64,000 nt of DNA from DAITBA01 sp036824005 (GCA_036824005.1 DAITBA010000011.1:62001-126000); one strand, 5' to 3'; numbered from the stretch's first letter, positions 26,778-37,046 are shown. Translations and numbers: made by a program. Notes: generated by a model from the letters alone, not told the origin.

Positions 26778-28675
26778 TTGTCTCCGCCGAGGCTGAGTTC
26801 CTGCCGCTGCGGCCCGCGGTTATGTTCGAAGAAGTCCTTGCCCGGCAGGTGGTCGCGCAAACTGCGGTAGTCGCCGCTCAGGCTGGCATCGCGCACGATC
26901 ACCGGGCGCAGGAAGATCACCAGTTCGGTCTTTGAGTTCGTATCGTTGCGGTGGGTGAAGAAGCCGCCGATGCCGGGCAGCTTCGACAGTCCCGGCACCG
27001 CATCGTCGCGGTAGTTGATGCGGTCTTCCATCAGTCCGCCCATGACGGCGATGTCGCCGTTTTGCACGCGTAGCACCGACTCCATCTCCCGCGTCTGAAT
27101 CTCCGGCACCTCGTTCGGGATCGTGGCGGGGATGTTCGGATTCGGATCGCGTTTGACCCCGGTCACGCGCGAGATGGTGGGGCGCACATTGAGCAGCACG
27201 GTGTCGGCGTCGGAGATCTGCGGTGTCACGCTCATGACTAGGCCGACAGACACCGAGTGCGGTGTCGTTGTCACCGTTGTCTGTGACGGCCCGGTTGCCG
27301 ACGTCGTGGTGTTGGCCTGGACGTGGAAGTAGACAATGTTGTCCACCACCTTGAGCAGCGCCGTCTGGTTGTTGAGCACGGACAGCTTGGGACTGGACAG
27401 CACCTTCACCGTGCCGAAGGCATCGAGCAGGGAGATCGTCGCCGCCAGATTGCCGACGCGCGACGTCGGGTTGTTGTAGGAAAGCACGAGCAGGCTCTGG
27501 CCGACACCCGACGGAATGCCGCCGGCGGAGGGCGCCTGGGAGAGGGAAAAACCCTTGCCGCCGAGCGGCAGCGCGGACCAGTTGATGCCCTGCTGGTGGT
27601 TATTGTTGAGCGCGACCTCGACGATCGTCGTCTCGATCAGCACTTGGCGCCTGGCGCTTGCCGCCACCTGGTCGAGGAACTCCTGAACCTTTTCATGCTG
27701 GCGCGAAGTGGCACGCACGACGACGACGCCGGTTTCCGGGTTCATGATCACCGAGGCGGCTTCGCGAAACGTGGTGCGTTTGACCACGGTCGTGCCGGTG
27801 TTGTGCAGGACGGCGGCATTCGGGCTGGCGGCAATGGACGGCGCCGTGGCGCCCCCGCGCGTGCCCGATGGCGCGGGCGGCACGCCTGTTCCGGTGGTGC
27901 TTTGGGAGTCGGCCCGTTCGACGGTCGTCTCACTCGATCCTTCGGGCAGGATCTTGTCTGTCTCCCGAAGGATGTCTTTGATGTTCTTCTCCAGTGACTC
28001 CCAGAAGCGGTTGCGCGCGGTGTTCTTCACCTCGGTCGTCGAGCTGTTGCTGGCGCCGACTGCCCCGCCTGTGGCGGCACCGGCAGGCCCGGAACCGGCG
28101 GACGTGATCTGGGTATTGATTGCCACCGCGCCGCTGACGTCGCGCGACATGTTTACGTAGTCCACCTTGTACGTGCGCAGGAACGGTGAGTCGGGCATGA
28201 CGACGAGATTTGGGCCGTCGAGCTCGAAGCGCATGTCCACCTGCTTGGCGACACGGGAGAGTATCTGTGGCAGCGTCTGGTCGATTGCGTTCAGCGTCAC
28301 CGTGCCCGAGATGCCCGGGTGGATGTCCACGTTGACCTTGGCATCGCGGGCAAGCGCAAACAAAAGGTCCTGTACGCGCACGTTGTTCACCACGACGCTG
28401 TAGGACTCCGCCTTTATCGCCGGGCGAGGCGGCGGAAGGGTGGGACTCTGCAGCACGGGCCTGGGAATGCGCGGGGCGCCCGCAGCCTCGGCGCTGTCCG
28501 CCATTACGTGCCCGCCGGACGGCTTGGGAGCGGGCACCGTGGTGCAACCTGCTGTTAGCGCAAGCAAGACCGGGATCGCGACTATCGCGCGGCGCGTAAG
28601 GCCCGCGGCGGGCGCCGTTGCCGCGGCGGCTAACCGGCCCGGACGCGGCGGGCGGACATCGCAAGTCAACTGCAT
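26774..28675 (-). CDS. MshL-type outer-membrane secretin lipoprotein
   Basis: The 633-residue protein has a lipoprotein signal with lipobox LTAGC (about residues 40-44), an N-terminal STN/N1 region (DLLFALARDAKVNVDIHPG), a Ser/Thr/Ala-rich insertion, and a C-terminal secretin domain with VLSSPKLSVLNNQTALLKV and the VPGLSKLPGIGGFF signature, ending in TELVIFLRPVI. This is the MshL/PilQ/PulD family; the lipobox and gene context favour MshL. The start at 28675 is not certain; 28756 is the upstream alternative. It opens the minus-strand pilus operon. Confidence 0.88.
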   Translation of the reverse strand: MQLTCDVRPPRPGRLAAAATAPAAGLTRRAIVAIPVLLALTAGCTTVPAPKPSGGHVMADSAEAAGAPRIPRPVLQSPTLPPPRPAIKAESYSVVVNNVRVQDLLFALARDAKVNVDIHPGISGTVTLNAIDQTLPQILSRVAKQVDMRFELDGPNLVVMPDSPFLRTYKVDYVNMSRDVSGAVAINTQITSAGSGPAGAATGGAVGASNSSTTEVKNTARNRFWESLEKNIKDILRETDKILPEGSSETTVERADSQSTTGTGVPPAPSGTRGGATAPSIAASPNAAVLHNTGTTVVKRTTFREAASVIMNPETGVVVVRATSRQHEKVQEFLDQVAASARRQVLIETTIVEVALNNNHQQGINWSALPLGGKGFSLSQAPSAGGIPSGVGQSLLVLSYNNPTSRVGNLAATISLLDAFGTVKVLSSPKLSVLNNQTALLKVVDNIVYFHVQANTTTSATGPSQTTVTTTPHSVSVGLVMSVTPQISDADTVLLNVRPTISRVTGVKRDPNPNIPATIPNEVPEIQTREMESVLRVQNGDIAVMGGLMEDRINYRDDAVPGLSKLPGIGGFFTHRNDTNSKTELVIFLRPVIVRDASLSGDYRSLRDHLPGKDFFEHNRGPQRQELSLGGDK

Positions 28676-28899
28676 GATTCGGCTCACAAAATGTGCAGAC
28701 GGTGGGGTTGCCGCAAAATGGCCAACCAAGATATTTTCGGCACGCGAGGCGGACAACTTAACGGCAACGGCGTGGGAAAGTTGATGCCGTATTCATGTCG
28801 CGGTGGTTACGCTGCGGGACCGGACCTGGCCCGTCGCGCCCGCCATCAAGGCCGCTTTGCGCGCGCCCGCATCGACTCGCCAGGGTGCCACCCCCGGTG

Positions 28900-28908
28900 T
28901 GCTAAAAT
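28900..28908 (+). promoter_or_regulatory. extended -10 promoter candidate for the mla operon
   Basis: TGCTAAAAT fits the TG-n-TATAAT extended -10 form 36 bases before the mlaF start. No clear -35 box is present. Confidence 0.45.
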
Positions 28909-28943
28909 CTGCCGTTTTTTGAATCCATACAAAGGGTTTGCGC

Positions 28944-29756
28944 GTGTCGGGCGAGAATCTCGTCGAAATCTATGACGTGAGCTATGGCTACGATCCCCGC
29001 CGGCTCGTCCTGACCGGGATCACCATGACGATCCCGCGCGGCAAAGTCGTCGCCATCATGGGCGGCAGTGGCTGCGGCAAGACTACGACCCTGCGTCTGA
29101 TCGGCGGGCAGATCAAACCCACGAGCGGCGAGGTGCGGGTCGCTGGGCGCACCGTGCATGATCTGAGCCGGGACGAGTTGTATGAGCTGCGCCGGCGCAT
29201 GGGTATGCTGTTCCAGTTCGGCGCGCTGTTTACCGACATGTCGGTGTTCGACAACGTGGCGTTCCAGATTCGGGAACACACCGACCTGCCCGAGGAATTG
29301 ATCCACGACCTGGTGTTGATGAAGTTGAATGCAGTCGGCCTGCGGGGTGCCCACAATCTGATGCCATCCGAGTTGTCCGGCGGCATGGCGCGGCGCGTGG
29401 CGCTGGCGCGGGCGATCGCGCTGGACCCGATGCTGATCATGTACGACGAGCCGTTCGCAGGGCTCGATCCGATCTCGCTGGGCGTCGTCGGGCAGCTCAT
29501 CCGCAAGCTCAACGATGCCCTCGGCGCCAGCTCGATCGTCGTCACCCACGACATCCAGGAATCGCTGCTGATCGTCGATTACATCTACTTCGTCTCGGAA
29601 GGCAAGATCGTCGCCGAGGGCACCCCGGCGCAGATCCGCGCATCGAAAGACCCGTGGGTGCATCAGTTCGTCTGGGCCGAGGCGGACGGGCCGGTGCCTT
29701 TTCACTATCCCGCCACTCCCTACCGCGAGCAGGTACTGGGAGCGGGCCATGCTTGA
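28944..29756 (+). CDS. mlaF: MlaF, ATPase of the phospholipid ABC transporter
   Basis: The 270-residue ATPase has Walker A GGSGCGKTTT (about residue 41), Q-loop FQFGALFTDM, signature LSGGMARRVALARA, Walker B LIMYDEPFAGLD and the H-loop VVTHD. The start is a GTG at 28944 with AAAGGG upstream. It drives phospholipid transport between MlaD and the inner membrane. The mlaE gene overlaps its end by eight bases. Confidence 0.95.
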   Translation: MSGENLVEIYDVSYGYDPRRLVLTGITMTIPRGKVVAIMGGSGCGKTTTLRLIGGQIKPTSGEVRVAGRTVHDLSRDELYELRRRMGMLFQFGALFTDMSVFDNVAFQIREHTDLPEELIHDLVLMKLNAVGLRGAHNLMPSELSGGMARRVALARAIALDPMLIMYDEPFAGLDPISLGVVGQLIRKLNDALGASSIVVTHDIQESLLIVDYIYFVSEGKIVAEGTPAQIRASKDPWVHQFVWAEADGPVPFHYPATPYREQVLGAGHA

Positions 29757-30543
29757 CCGTCCCATCACGGCGATCCGGGGCCTGGGGCGCCGCGTGAACG
29801 ACCGCATCTGGCGTCTAGGCTCCGCCGCCCGGTTTTTCACGCTGGTGCTGCTCTACTCCGGCACGAGCTTCCGCCGCATCTTTCTGACGATTCGCGAGAT
29901 CTATTTCGTCGGCGTGCTGTCGCTGATCATCATCCTGGTCTCCGGGCTGTTCGTCGGCATGGTACTCGGATTGCAGGGCTACGACACCCTGCAACGCTAT
30001 GGCTCTTCCGATGCGGTCGGTGTGCTGGTCGCCTTGTCCCTGGTGCGGGAGCTGGGGCCGGTCGTCGCCGGTCTGTTGTTTGCCAGCCGCGCCGGCTCCG
30101 CAGTAACGGCCGAGATCGGCCTGATGAAGGCGACAGAACAGCTGGTAGCGATGGAGATGATGGCGGTCAATCCAATTGCCCGCGTGGTCGGTCCCCGCTT
30201 TTGGGCCGGCGTCATATCGATGCCACTGCTCGCCGCGCTGTTCTCGGCGCTGGGCATCTTCGGCGGATACTTCGTGACGGTGATATTGATCGGAGTCGAT
30301 CCGGGGCAGTTCTGGTCGCAGATGCAAGGCTCGGTGGATTTTCGATACGACATCGTAAACGGCGTCATCAAAAGCTGCGTCTTTGGCGTGCTGGTCTCGC
30401 TGATCGCCGTCTTCGAGGGCTACGATTCGGTGCCGACCGCGGAAGGCGTATCCGCCGCGACGACGCGTACCGTCGTGACCTCCTCCCTTTGCATCCTTGC
30501 CGCGGATTTCATTCTTACGGCGTTCATGTTCCGAGGTGCTTGA
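29749..30543 (+). CDS. mlaE: MlaE, permease of the phospholipid ABC transporter
   Basis: The 264-residue protein has an N-terminal interfacial helix and about five membrane helices, with the family patterns GLFVGMVLGLQGYDTL, LVRELGPVVAGLLFASRAGS and AEIGLMKATEQLVAMEMM. It is the inner-membrane core of MlaFEDB. It overlaps mlaF and shares its final base with the mlaD start, so the genes are tightly coupled. Confidence 0.95.
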   Translation: MLDRPITAIRGLGRRVNDRIWRLGSAARFFTLVLLYSGTSFRRIFLTIREIYFVGVLSLIIILVSGLFVGMVLGLQGYDTLQRYGSSDAVGVLVALSLVRELGPVVAGLLFASRAGSAVTAEIGLMKATEQLVAMEMMAVNPIARVVGPRFWAGVISMPLLAALFSALGIFGGYFVTVILIGVDPGQFWSQMQGSVDFRYDIVNGVIKSCVFGVLVSLIAVFEGYDSVPTAEGVSAATTRTVVTSSLCILAADFILTAFMFRGA

Positions 30544-31013
30544 TGAATCGCACAGTGCTGGATTTGTGGGTCGGTTTTTTCGTCGCCATCGGGCTTGTGT
30601 CCCTGGTGTTCCTGGCGATGAAAGTCGGCAACCTGACGACCTCCAATCTGGCCGATACCTACATGGTGAAGGCCAAATTTGATAACATCGGCGGGCTGAA
30701 AGCACGCGCCCCGGTCAAGAGCGCCGGCGTAGTCGTCGGGCGTGTGGCGGGCATCGAGTTTGATTCGACCACGTACGAGGCGGTGGTGTCGATGCAGGTC
30801 GACGGCCGCTACAAGTTTCCACGGGACACGTTCGCGACCATCCTGACGTCCGGCCTGCTCGGCGAACAATATATCGGATTCGAGGCGGGCGGCGATCCTG
30901 AAGTTTTAAAGAACGGGGACGTAATCAAGAAAACCCAGTCGGCCGTTGTGCTTGAAAAGCTGATCAGCCAGTTCCTGTTCAGCAAGGCGGCGGAAGGCGA
31001 AGAAAAGAAATAA
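30543..31013 (+). CDS. mlaD: MlaD, MCE-domain substrate-binding subunit
   Basis: The 156-residue protein has one N-terminal helix (DLWVGFFVAIGLVSLVFLAM) and an MCE domain (YMVKAKFDNIGGLKARAPVK, then GVVVGRVAGIEFD). Its ATG at 30543 overlaps the mlaE stop by one base. MlaD forms a hexameric ring that carries lipids between MlaE and MlaC. Length is slightly shorter than E. coli MlaD (183). Confidence 0.94.
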   Translation: MNRTVLDLWVGFFVAIGLVSLVFLAMKVGNLTTSNLADTYMVKAKFDNIGGLKARAPVKSAGVVVGRVAGIEFDSTTYEAVVSMQVDGRYKFPRDTFATILTSGLLGEQYIGFEAGGDPEVLKNGDVIKKTQSAVVLEKLISQFLFSKAAEGEEKK

Positions 31014-31099
31014 TCCACTAGCAGGCAATTGCGAAAGCGCGCCTAGCGCGCGTGCTGCGACAGCCTGGCGAGGGCGGGAGAAGAAGAAAGGACTCGGAC

Positions 31100-32035
31100 G
31101 TGAATACCCTGATTTTCAAACGAGCGTTGGCGCTCGCTGCCGCAGTCGGCGTGCTTGGTGGCTGCGCCACCAGCGGCAACCCGAAGGATCCCATGGAAGG
31201 CGTCAACCGCGCCGTCTTCGCGTTCAATGAAGGGCTCGACAAAGTAGTCATCAAACCCGTCGCCCAGGGCTACGAGGCTGCCGTGCCCCTGCCGGCGCGC
31301 ACCGGCGTATCCAATTTCTTCTCAAACGTCGGCGACCTGTTCATCGCGGTCAACAATCTCCTTCAGGGCAAGCCGGGCGATGCGGTCTCGGACATCGGTC
31401 GCCTGGTGGTCAACAGCACGGTCGGCATCCTCGGATTCTTTGACGTCGCGTCCGAACTGGGCTTGGAGAAGCACGAGGAGGATTTTGGACAGACGCTCGG
31501 GCGCTGGGGCGTCGGCGACGGGCCGTACGTGGTCCTGCCTTTCTTCGGGCCGCGCACACTGCGCGACACGGCTGGCCTCGTGGTCGATGGCTACGCCGAT
31601 CCGGTGTATTACGCCATCGACGACGTGCCGACGCGCAACATCCTCTATGCGGCACGCATCATCAGCACGCGCGCTCAGCTGTTGCCGGCCGACAAGGTCA
31701 TCGAAGAGGCGGCGCTGGATAAGTACACCTATATCCGTGATGCTTACCTGCAGCGTCGTCGCAGTCTCATCTACGATGGCAACCCGCCACGCATCAAGGA
31801 TGACAATTCTATGATGGAATCAGACGAGCGTACCGCAGGGTTGTTGCTCGACCCGGTCATCGCGGCAACGGAACTGGTGCTCGTCAGCAGCGATGAACTT
31901 CTCGCCACCGACAGCGTCGAAGGCGTCGGTGCCAGTGCCGGCAGCCACGGAGGTGATCTGCCCATTTCGGCCGCGCCCGCCGTGACGGTCGCCTATTCCG
32001 AACACCGGGGCGGCGGCGAAACGCGCACCGAGTAG
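31100..32035 (+). CDS. mlaA: MlaA (VacJ) outer-membrane lipoprotein
   Basis: The 311-residue protein starts at a GTG (31100) with GAAAGGA seven bases upstream. It has a lipoprotein signal ending in LGGC, then DPMEGVNRAVFAFNEGLDK and the MlaA core through FFGPRTLRDTAGLVVDGY. MlaA removes phospholipid from the outer leaflet with porin partners and passes it to MlaC. The C-terminal tail after about residue 235 is longer and lower in complexity than E. coli MlaA (251 residues). Confidence 0.93.
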   Translation: MNTLIFKRALALAAAVGVLGGCATSGNPKDPMEGVNRAVFAFNEGLDKVVIKPVAQGYEAAVPLPARTGVSNFFSNVGDLFIAVNNLLQGKPGDAVSDIGRLVVNSTVGILGFFDVASELGLEKHEEDFGQTLGRWGVGDGPYVVLPFFGPRTLRDTAGLVVDGYADPVYYAIDDVPTRNILYAARIISTRAQLLPADKVIEEAALDKYTYIRDAYLQRRRSLIYDGNPPRIKDDNSMMESDERTAGLLLDPVIAATELVLVSSDELLATDSVEGVGASAGSHGGDLPISAAPAVTVAYSEHRGGGETRTE

Positions 32036-32070
32036 GGCGGTTGCGACACCCCAACCGGAGAGAAACGAAT

Positions 32071-32706
32071 ATGAAGAACTTCTTTTCCATGCTGATTGCC
32101 GTCGCGTGCCAGTTTTTGGGGCCTGTCGCCGGTGCGCAGGATATGATGCCCGACGTCCTGGTGAGGAGCGTGACCAGCGAGGTGCTCACGATTCTGCGCC
32201 AGGACAAAGACATTCAGAGCGGCAGCCAGAAGCGCGCCGTCGAGTTGGTCGAAACGAAGGTCCTGCCTCATTTCAACTTCTCGCGCATGACTGCGCTCGC
32301 CGTCGGGCGCGACTGGCGCCAGGCGAGCCCCGACCAGCAAAAGGCGTTGACGGATGAGTTCCGCACGCTGCTGGTGCGCACCTATTCCAATGCCCTGACG
32401 GCCTACAAGAACCAGACGGTCTCGTACAAGCCGTTTCGCATGCAGCCGGCTGATACCGACGTGACCGTCAGGACACAGGTCATCCAGCCTGGCAGCGAGC
32501 CGGTTTCCATAGACTATTCCCTGGAGAAGGGCGCGAACGGCTGGAAGGTATATGATGTCGTCGTCGGCGGCGTCAGCCTTGTCACCAATTACCGCGACTC
32601 TTTCGCCGCCGAAGTCAGGAAGAACGGCATTGACGGGTTGATCAAGTCCCTGCAGACCAAAAACAGCGGCCTGGAAAGCGCCGTGGCTCGAAGCGAAAAG
32701 AAATGA
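32071..32706 (+). CDS. mlaC: MlaC, periplasmic phospholipid-binding protein
   Basis: The 211-residue protein has a signal peptide cleaved near VAGAQ (about residue 22) and the MlaC/Tol-Tol-Ttg2 domain: VTSEVLTILRQD, FNFSRMTALAVGRDWRQASP and WKVYDVVVGGVSLVTNYRDS, with the family-conserved late Asp-Val-Gly pattern. GGAG precedes the ATG at 32071. It shuttles lipid between MlaA and MlaFEDB. It overlaps mlaB by four bases. Confidence 0.95.
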   Translation: MKNFFSMLIAVACQFLGPVAGAQDMMPDVLVRSVTSEVLTILRQDKDIQSGSQKRAVELVETKVLPHFNFSRMTALAVGRDWRQASPDQQKALTDEFRTLLVRTYSNALTAYKNQTVSYKPFRMQPADTDVTVRTQVIQPGSEPVSIDYSLEKGANGWKVYDVVVGGVSLVTNYRDSFAAEVRKNGIDGLIKSLQTKNSGLESAVARSEKK

Positions 32707-32981
32707 TTCGCGACGCCGGGGATCGCCTCGAGGTTTCCGGCGCCTTGACGCTCGATGCCGCTCGCAGCTTGCTCGAGTCCGGTTCCAGTCAGCTGCGCAG
32801 CGGCGAAACCGTCTTCGATCTGTCGGCGGTGAGCGAAGTGGACTCGTCCGGGCTGGCGGTGATCTTCGGCTGGCAGCGTGCCGCCACCCAGGCCGGCGGT
32901 ACGATACGCATCGCCAATCCTCCCCAGAGCCTCGTCAGTCTGGCAACGCTCTACGGCGTATCCGACCTCTTGCCGGTGTAG
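32703..32981 (+). CDS. mlaB: MlaB, STAS-domain subunit of the Mla transporter
   Basis: The 92-residue protein is a single STAS domain with LEVSGALTLDAARSLLE and the VDSSGLAVIFGWQR loop, which corresponds to the phospho-acceptor-like Ser loop of anti-sigma antagonists. In MlaFEDB it binds and stabilises MlaF. Size and position after mlaC match family norms. Confidence 0.9.
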   Translation: MIRDAGDRLEVSGALTLDAARSLLESGSSQLRSGETVFDLSAVSEVDSSGLAVIFGWQRAATQAGGTIRIANPPQSLVSLATLYGVSDLLPV

Positions 32982-33045
32982 CGGTTGGTCGTCCGCCGCT
33001 GCGCCGTGACCCGTGGGCGCGCGTAATGCCGTAACATTTCCCGTC

Positions 33046-33951
33046 ATGACGACCCCGGCGATTCGTGCTCAGCAGGTGACCAAACGCTACGGCTCGGTTC
33101 TCGCCCTCAGCGGCGTCGACCTCGAGGTGGCACAGGGCGAGTTCTTCGGCCTCCTCGGACCGAACGGTGCCGGCAAGACAACGCTCATCAGCGCGCTCGC
33201 CGGTCTGGTTAGACCGAACAGCGGCACGCTTCAGATCATGGGCTACGACGTTCAGGCACAGTATCGTGCCGCGCGGCGCCTGCTCGGCGTCGTGCCGCAG
33301 GAGCTCGTGTTCGACCCGTTCTTTACAGTGCGCGAGACGCTTCGGATTCAATCCGGGTATTTCGGCATCCGCAGTAATGACGAATGGATCGACGAAATCC
33401 TCGCCAACCTCGACCTCGCGGCCAAGGCTAATGCCAACATGCGCACGCTCTCCGGCGGAATGAAGCGGCGCGTGTTAGTGGCTCAGGCTTTGGTCCATCG
33501 GCCGCCGGTGATAGTGCTCGACGAGCCGACGGCCGGTGTCGATGTGGAGTTGCGCCAGGGACTGTGGCAGTTCGTGCGCCGGCTGAATCGCGACGGCCAT
33601 ACCATCGTCCTGACTACCCACTATCTTGAAGAGGCGGAGAGCCTGTGCGGGCGGATAGCCATGCTCAAGCAGGGCCGGATCGTCGCTCTTGACACAACCA
33701 CGAACCTGCTGCGGCGCGTTTCCGCGCACAATCTCAGGCTCAGGCTGGCGCCGGGTGCGGTGTTGCCCCCAGCACTGCTGCCGCGCGTGCGCATCCGCGA
33801 AGGCGAGCAATACGAGCTCGAACTGGGCGACTACCGGGACATCGAAGACATCCTGCGCGGGCTGCGCGAGGCGGGCGCCGCAGTCGAGGACATGGAGCTG
33901 GGCAAACCCGATCTGGAGCAGGCATTCGTGCACGTGATGGAGCGAGCCTGA
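33046..33951 (+). CDS. ABC transporter ATP-binding protein (YadG-like)
   Basis: The 301-residue ATPase has Walker A GPNGAGKTT (about residue 42), signature TLSGGMKRRVLVAQALVH, Walker B VIVLDEPTAGVD and the H-loop VLTTHY, with a C-terminal domain typical of ABC-2 exporters. The permease gene follows one base after its stop. Relatives are called YadG/YadH; the exported substrate is unknown. The pair is regularly found between mlaB and ibaG in betaproteobacteria. Confidence 0.92.
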   Translation: MTTPAIRAQQVTKRYGSVLALSGVDLEVAQGEFFGLLGPNGAGKTTLISALAGLVRPNSGTLQIMGYDVQAQYRAARRLLGVVPQELVFDPFFTVRETLRIQSGYFGIRSNDEWIDEILANLDLAAKANANMRTLSGGMKRRVLVAQALVHRPPVIVLDEPTAGVDVELRQGLWQFVRRLNRDGHTIVLTTHYLEEAESLCGRIAMLKQGRIVALDTTTNLLRRVSAHNLRLRLAPGAVLPPALLPRVRIREGEQYELELGDYRDIEDILRGLREAGAAVEDMELGKPDLEQAFVHVMERA

Positions 33952-33952
33952 A

Positions 33953-34708
33953 ATGAGCGGATTCGTGACCTTGCTCTACAAGGAGCTCCTGCGTTTCTGG
34001 AAGGTGAGCTTTCAAACCGTCGCAGCGCCGGTGCTGACCGCCCTGCTGTACCTGCTCATCTTCTCCCATGTCCTCGAATCCCATGTGCGTGTCTATGAGT
34101 CGGTTTCCTACACGGCATTCCTCGTCCCGGGCCTGGTGATGATGTCGGTACTCCAGAATGCATTCGCCAACAGTTCGTCCTCGCTCATCCAGTCCAAGGT
34201 CACCGGCAACATCATCTTCGTGCTCCTGCCGCCGCTCTCCTACCGCGAGTTTTTCGCCGCCTACGTTCTGGCTGCGGTCGCTCGGGGCCTTGTCGTCGGT
34301 GGCGGCGTTGCGCTGGTCACCGTGTGGTTCGTCGATTTGAACTATGCCGCGCCGCACTGGATCGTCCTATTTGCTCTGCTCGGCGCCGCCATCCTTGGCG
34401 CGCTCGGCGTGATCGCCGGCATCTGGGCCGACAAGTTCGATCAGCTCGCCGCCTTCCAGAACTTCATCATCATGCCTTTGACATTTCTTTCAGGCGTCTT
34501 TTACTCCATTCATTCGCTGCCCGCCTTCTGGCAGAATGTGTCGCACTTTAACCCCGTTTTCTACATGATCGACGGATTTCGCTATGGCTTTTTCGGTGTT
34601 TCCGACGTGCCACCCTTGCACAGCCTGACTGTCGTCGTCGCCTGTTTCGTGCTGCTGGCCGCGTTTGCCCTGACACTGCTCAGGCGTGGCTACAAGCTGC
34701 GCGCCTGA
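33953..34708 (+). CDS. ABC-2 type permease (YadH-like)
   Basis: The 251-residue protein has six predicted membrane helices and the ABC-2 family pattern, including SYTAFLVPGLVMMSVLQNAF and the C-terminal FLSGVFYSIHSLPAFWQNVS loop. It partners the preceding ATPase. Substrate is not known. Confidence 0.92.
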   Translation: MSGFVTLLYKELLRFWKVSFQTVAAPVLTALLYLLIFSHVLESHVRVYESVSYTAFLVPGLVMMSVLQNAFANSSSSLIQSKVTGNIIFVLLPPLSYREFFAAYVLAAVARGLVVGGGVALVTVWFVDLNYAAPHWIVLFALLGAAILGALGVIAGIWADKFDQLAAFQNFIIMPLTFLSGVFYSIHSLPAFWQNVSHFNPVFYMIDGFRYGFFGVSDVPPLHSLTVVVACFVLLAAFALTLLRRGYKLRA

Positions 34709-34721
34709 GAGAAGGACTACC

Positions 34722-34956
34722 ATGGTTCGCCCCGAGGACATCAAGCAATACATCGAGCAGGGCCTGCCCTGCGAGCGCGTGGACGTCGCAGGCGACGGCC
34801 ATCACTTCGAAGCGCTCGTTGTGAGTTCGGAATTCGCGGGGAAGTCGCGCGTGCAGCGGCACCAGATGGTGTACAGATCCCTCGGCGATCGCATGCGCGA
34901 AGAGATTCACGCCCTGTCCATGCGCACGCTGACGCCAACGGAATGGCAGGAAAGCC

Positions 34957-34964
<8 letters not shown>
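34722..34964 (+). CDS. ibaG: BolA-family protein IbaG
   Basis: The 80-residue protein matches the short BolA-like IbaG/YrbA: CERVDVAGDGHHFEALVVSS then FAGKSRVQRHQMVY, with the conserved RH that takes part in Fe-S binding with monothiol glutaredoxins. The ATG at 34722 is preceded by GAAGGA. It overlaps murA by eight bases, a linkage shared with E. coli (ibaG-murA). Confidence 0.93.
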
Positions 34965-36234
<1,270 letters not shown>

Positions 36235-36242
36235 TTGATCTC

Positions 36243-36374
36243 ACCGCAGAGGGCGCGGAGTACGCAGACGGAATCAGAGATTCACCCGTGCCCAGTCGCA
36301 TCAGGTGCGGGGGCGGCCGGCTGAACCGAGGAATATACTCTGAGCACCTCTGCGTCCTTCGCGCCCTCTGCGGT
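36243..36374. repeat. imperfect inverted repeat between murA and hisG
   Basis: Two 25-base arms at 36243-36267 and 36350-36374 are reverse complements with two mismatches; the core is CCGCAGAGGGCGCG and its complement. They enclose about 80 bases and fill most of the murA-hisG gap. Sequence of this style (Ctctgcgtcc-ttcgcgccctctgcgg) is a scattered intergenic repeat in many proteobacterial genomes. No gene or clear terminator lies within. Confidence 0.7.
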
Positions 36375-36392
36375 AATATTTAGTTTTTTCGC

Positions 36393-37046
36393 ATGCACTC
36401 TGCCGTGAGCGGCATCACCATCGCCCTGTCCAAGGGCCGCATTTTCGACGAGACGTTGCCGTTGTTGGCGGCGGCGGGCATTGTGCCGAGCGATAACCCG
36501 GAGACTTCGCGCAAGCTCATTATCGCTACCAACCGGGACGACGTTCGGCTGGTGATCGTGCGCGCATCGGATACGCCGACCTATGTGCAATACGGTGCGG
36601 CCGACCTGGGCATCGCGGGAAAGGACGTGCTGCTCGAGCACGGCGGCACGGGTTTGTACCAGCCGCTCGATCTCAAGATCGCCCGCTGCCGCATGTGCGT
36701 CGCGGTGCCCGATGGCTTCGATTACGACGCAGCCGTGCGCCGGGGCGCCCGGCTGCGGGTGGCGACGAAGTACATTCACACGGCACGCGAGCACTTTGCC
36801 GCCAAGGGCGTGCATGTCGATCTGATAAAGCTCTACGGCTCAATGGAACTTGCGCCCCTGGTCGGGCTGGCGGATGCGATCGTTGACCTGGTGAGCAGCG
36901 GCGGCACGCTCAAGGCCAACAACCTGCACGCGGTGGAGGAGATCATGCCGATCAGCTCCCGCCTCATCGTCAATCAGGCGGCGCTCAAGATGAAGCGCGC
37001 CGAACTGCAGCCGGTCATCGATGCGTTTGCCGGAGCCGTCTCGTGA
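36393..37046 (+). CDS. hisG: ATP phosphoribosyltransferase HisG, short form
   Basis: The 217-residue protein has the catalytic HisG core (ITIALSKGRIFDETLPLLAA; YGAADLGIAGKDVLLEHGG; DLVSSGGTLKANNL) and stops before the C-terminal ACT-like regulatory domain of long HisG (about 300 residues). Short HisG needs the HisZ partner for activity and feedback inhibition; hisZ is not in this window. It catalyses the first step of histidine synthesis and overlaps hisD by four bases (GTGA). Confidence 0.95.
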   Translation: MHSAVSGITIALSKGRIFDETLPLLAAAGIVPSDNPETSRKLIIATNRDDVRLVIVRASDTPTYVQYGAADLGIAGKDVLLEHGGTGLYQPLDLKIARCRMCVAVPDGFDYDAAVRRGARLRVATKYIHTAREHFAAKGVHVDLIKLYGSMELAPLVGLADAIVDLVSSGGTLKANNLHAVEEIMPISSRLIVNQAALKMKRAELQPVIDAFAGAVS

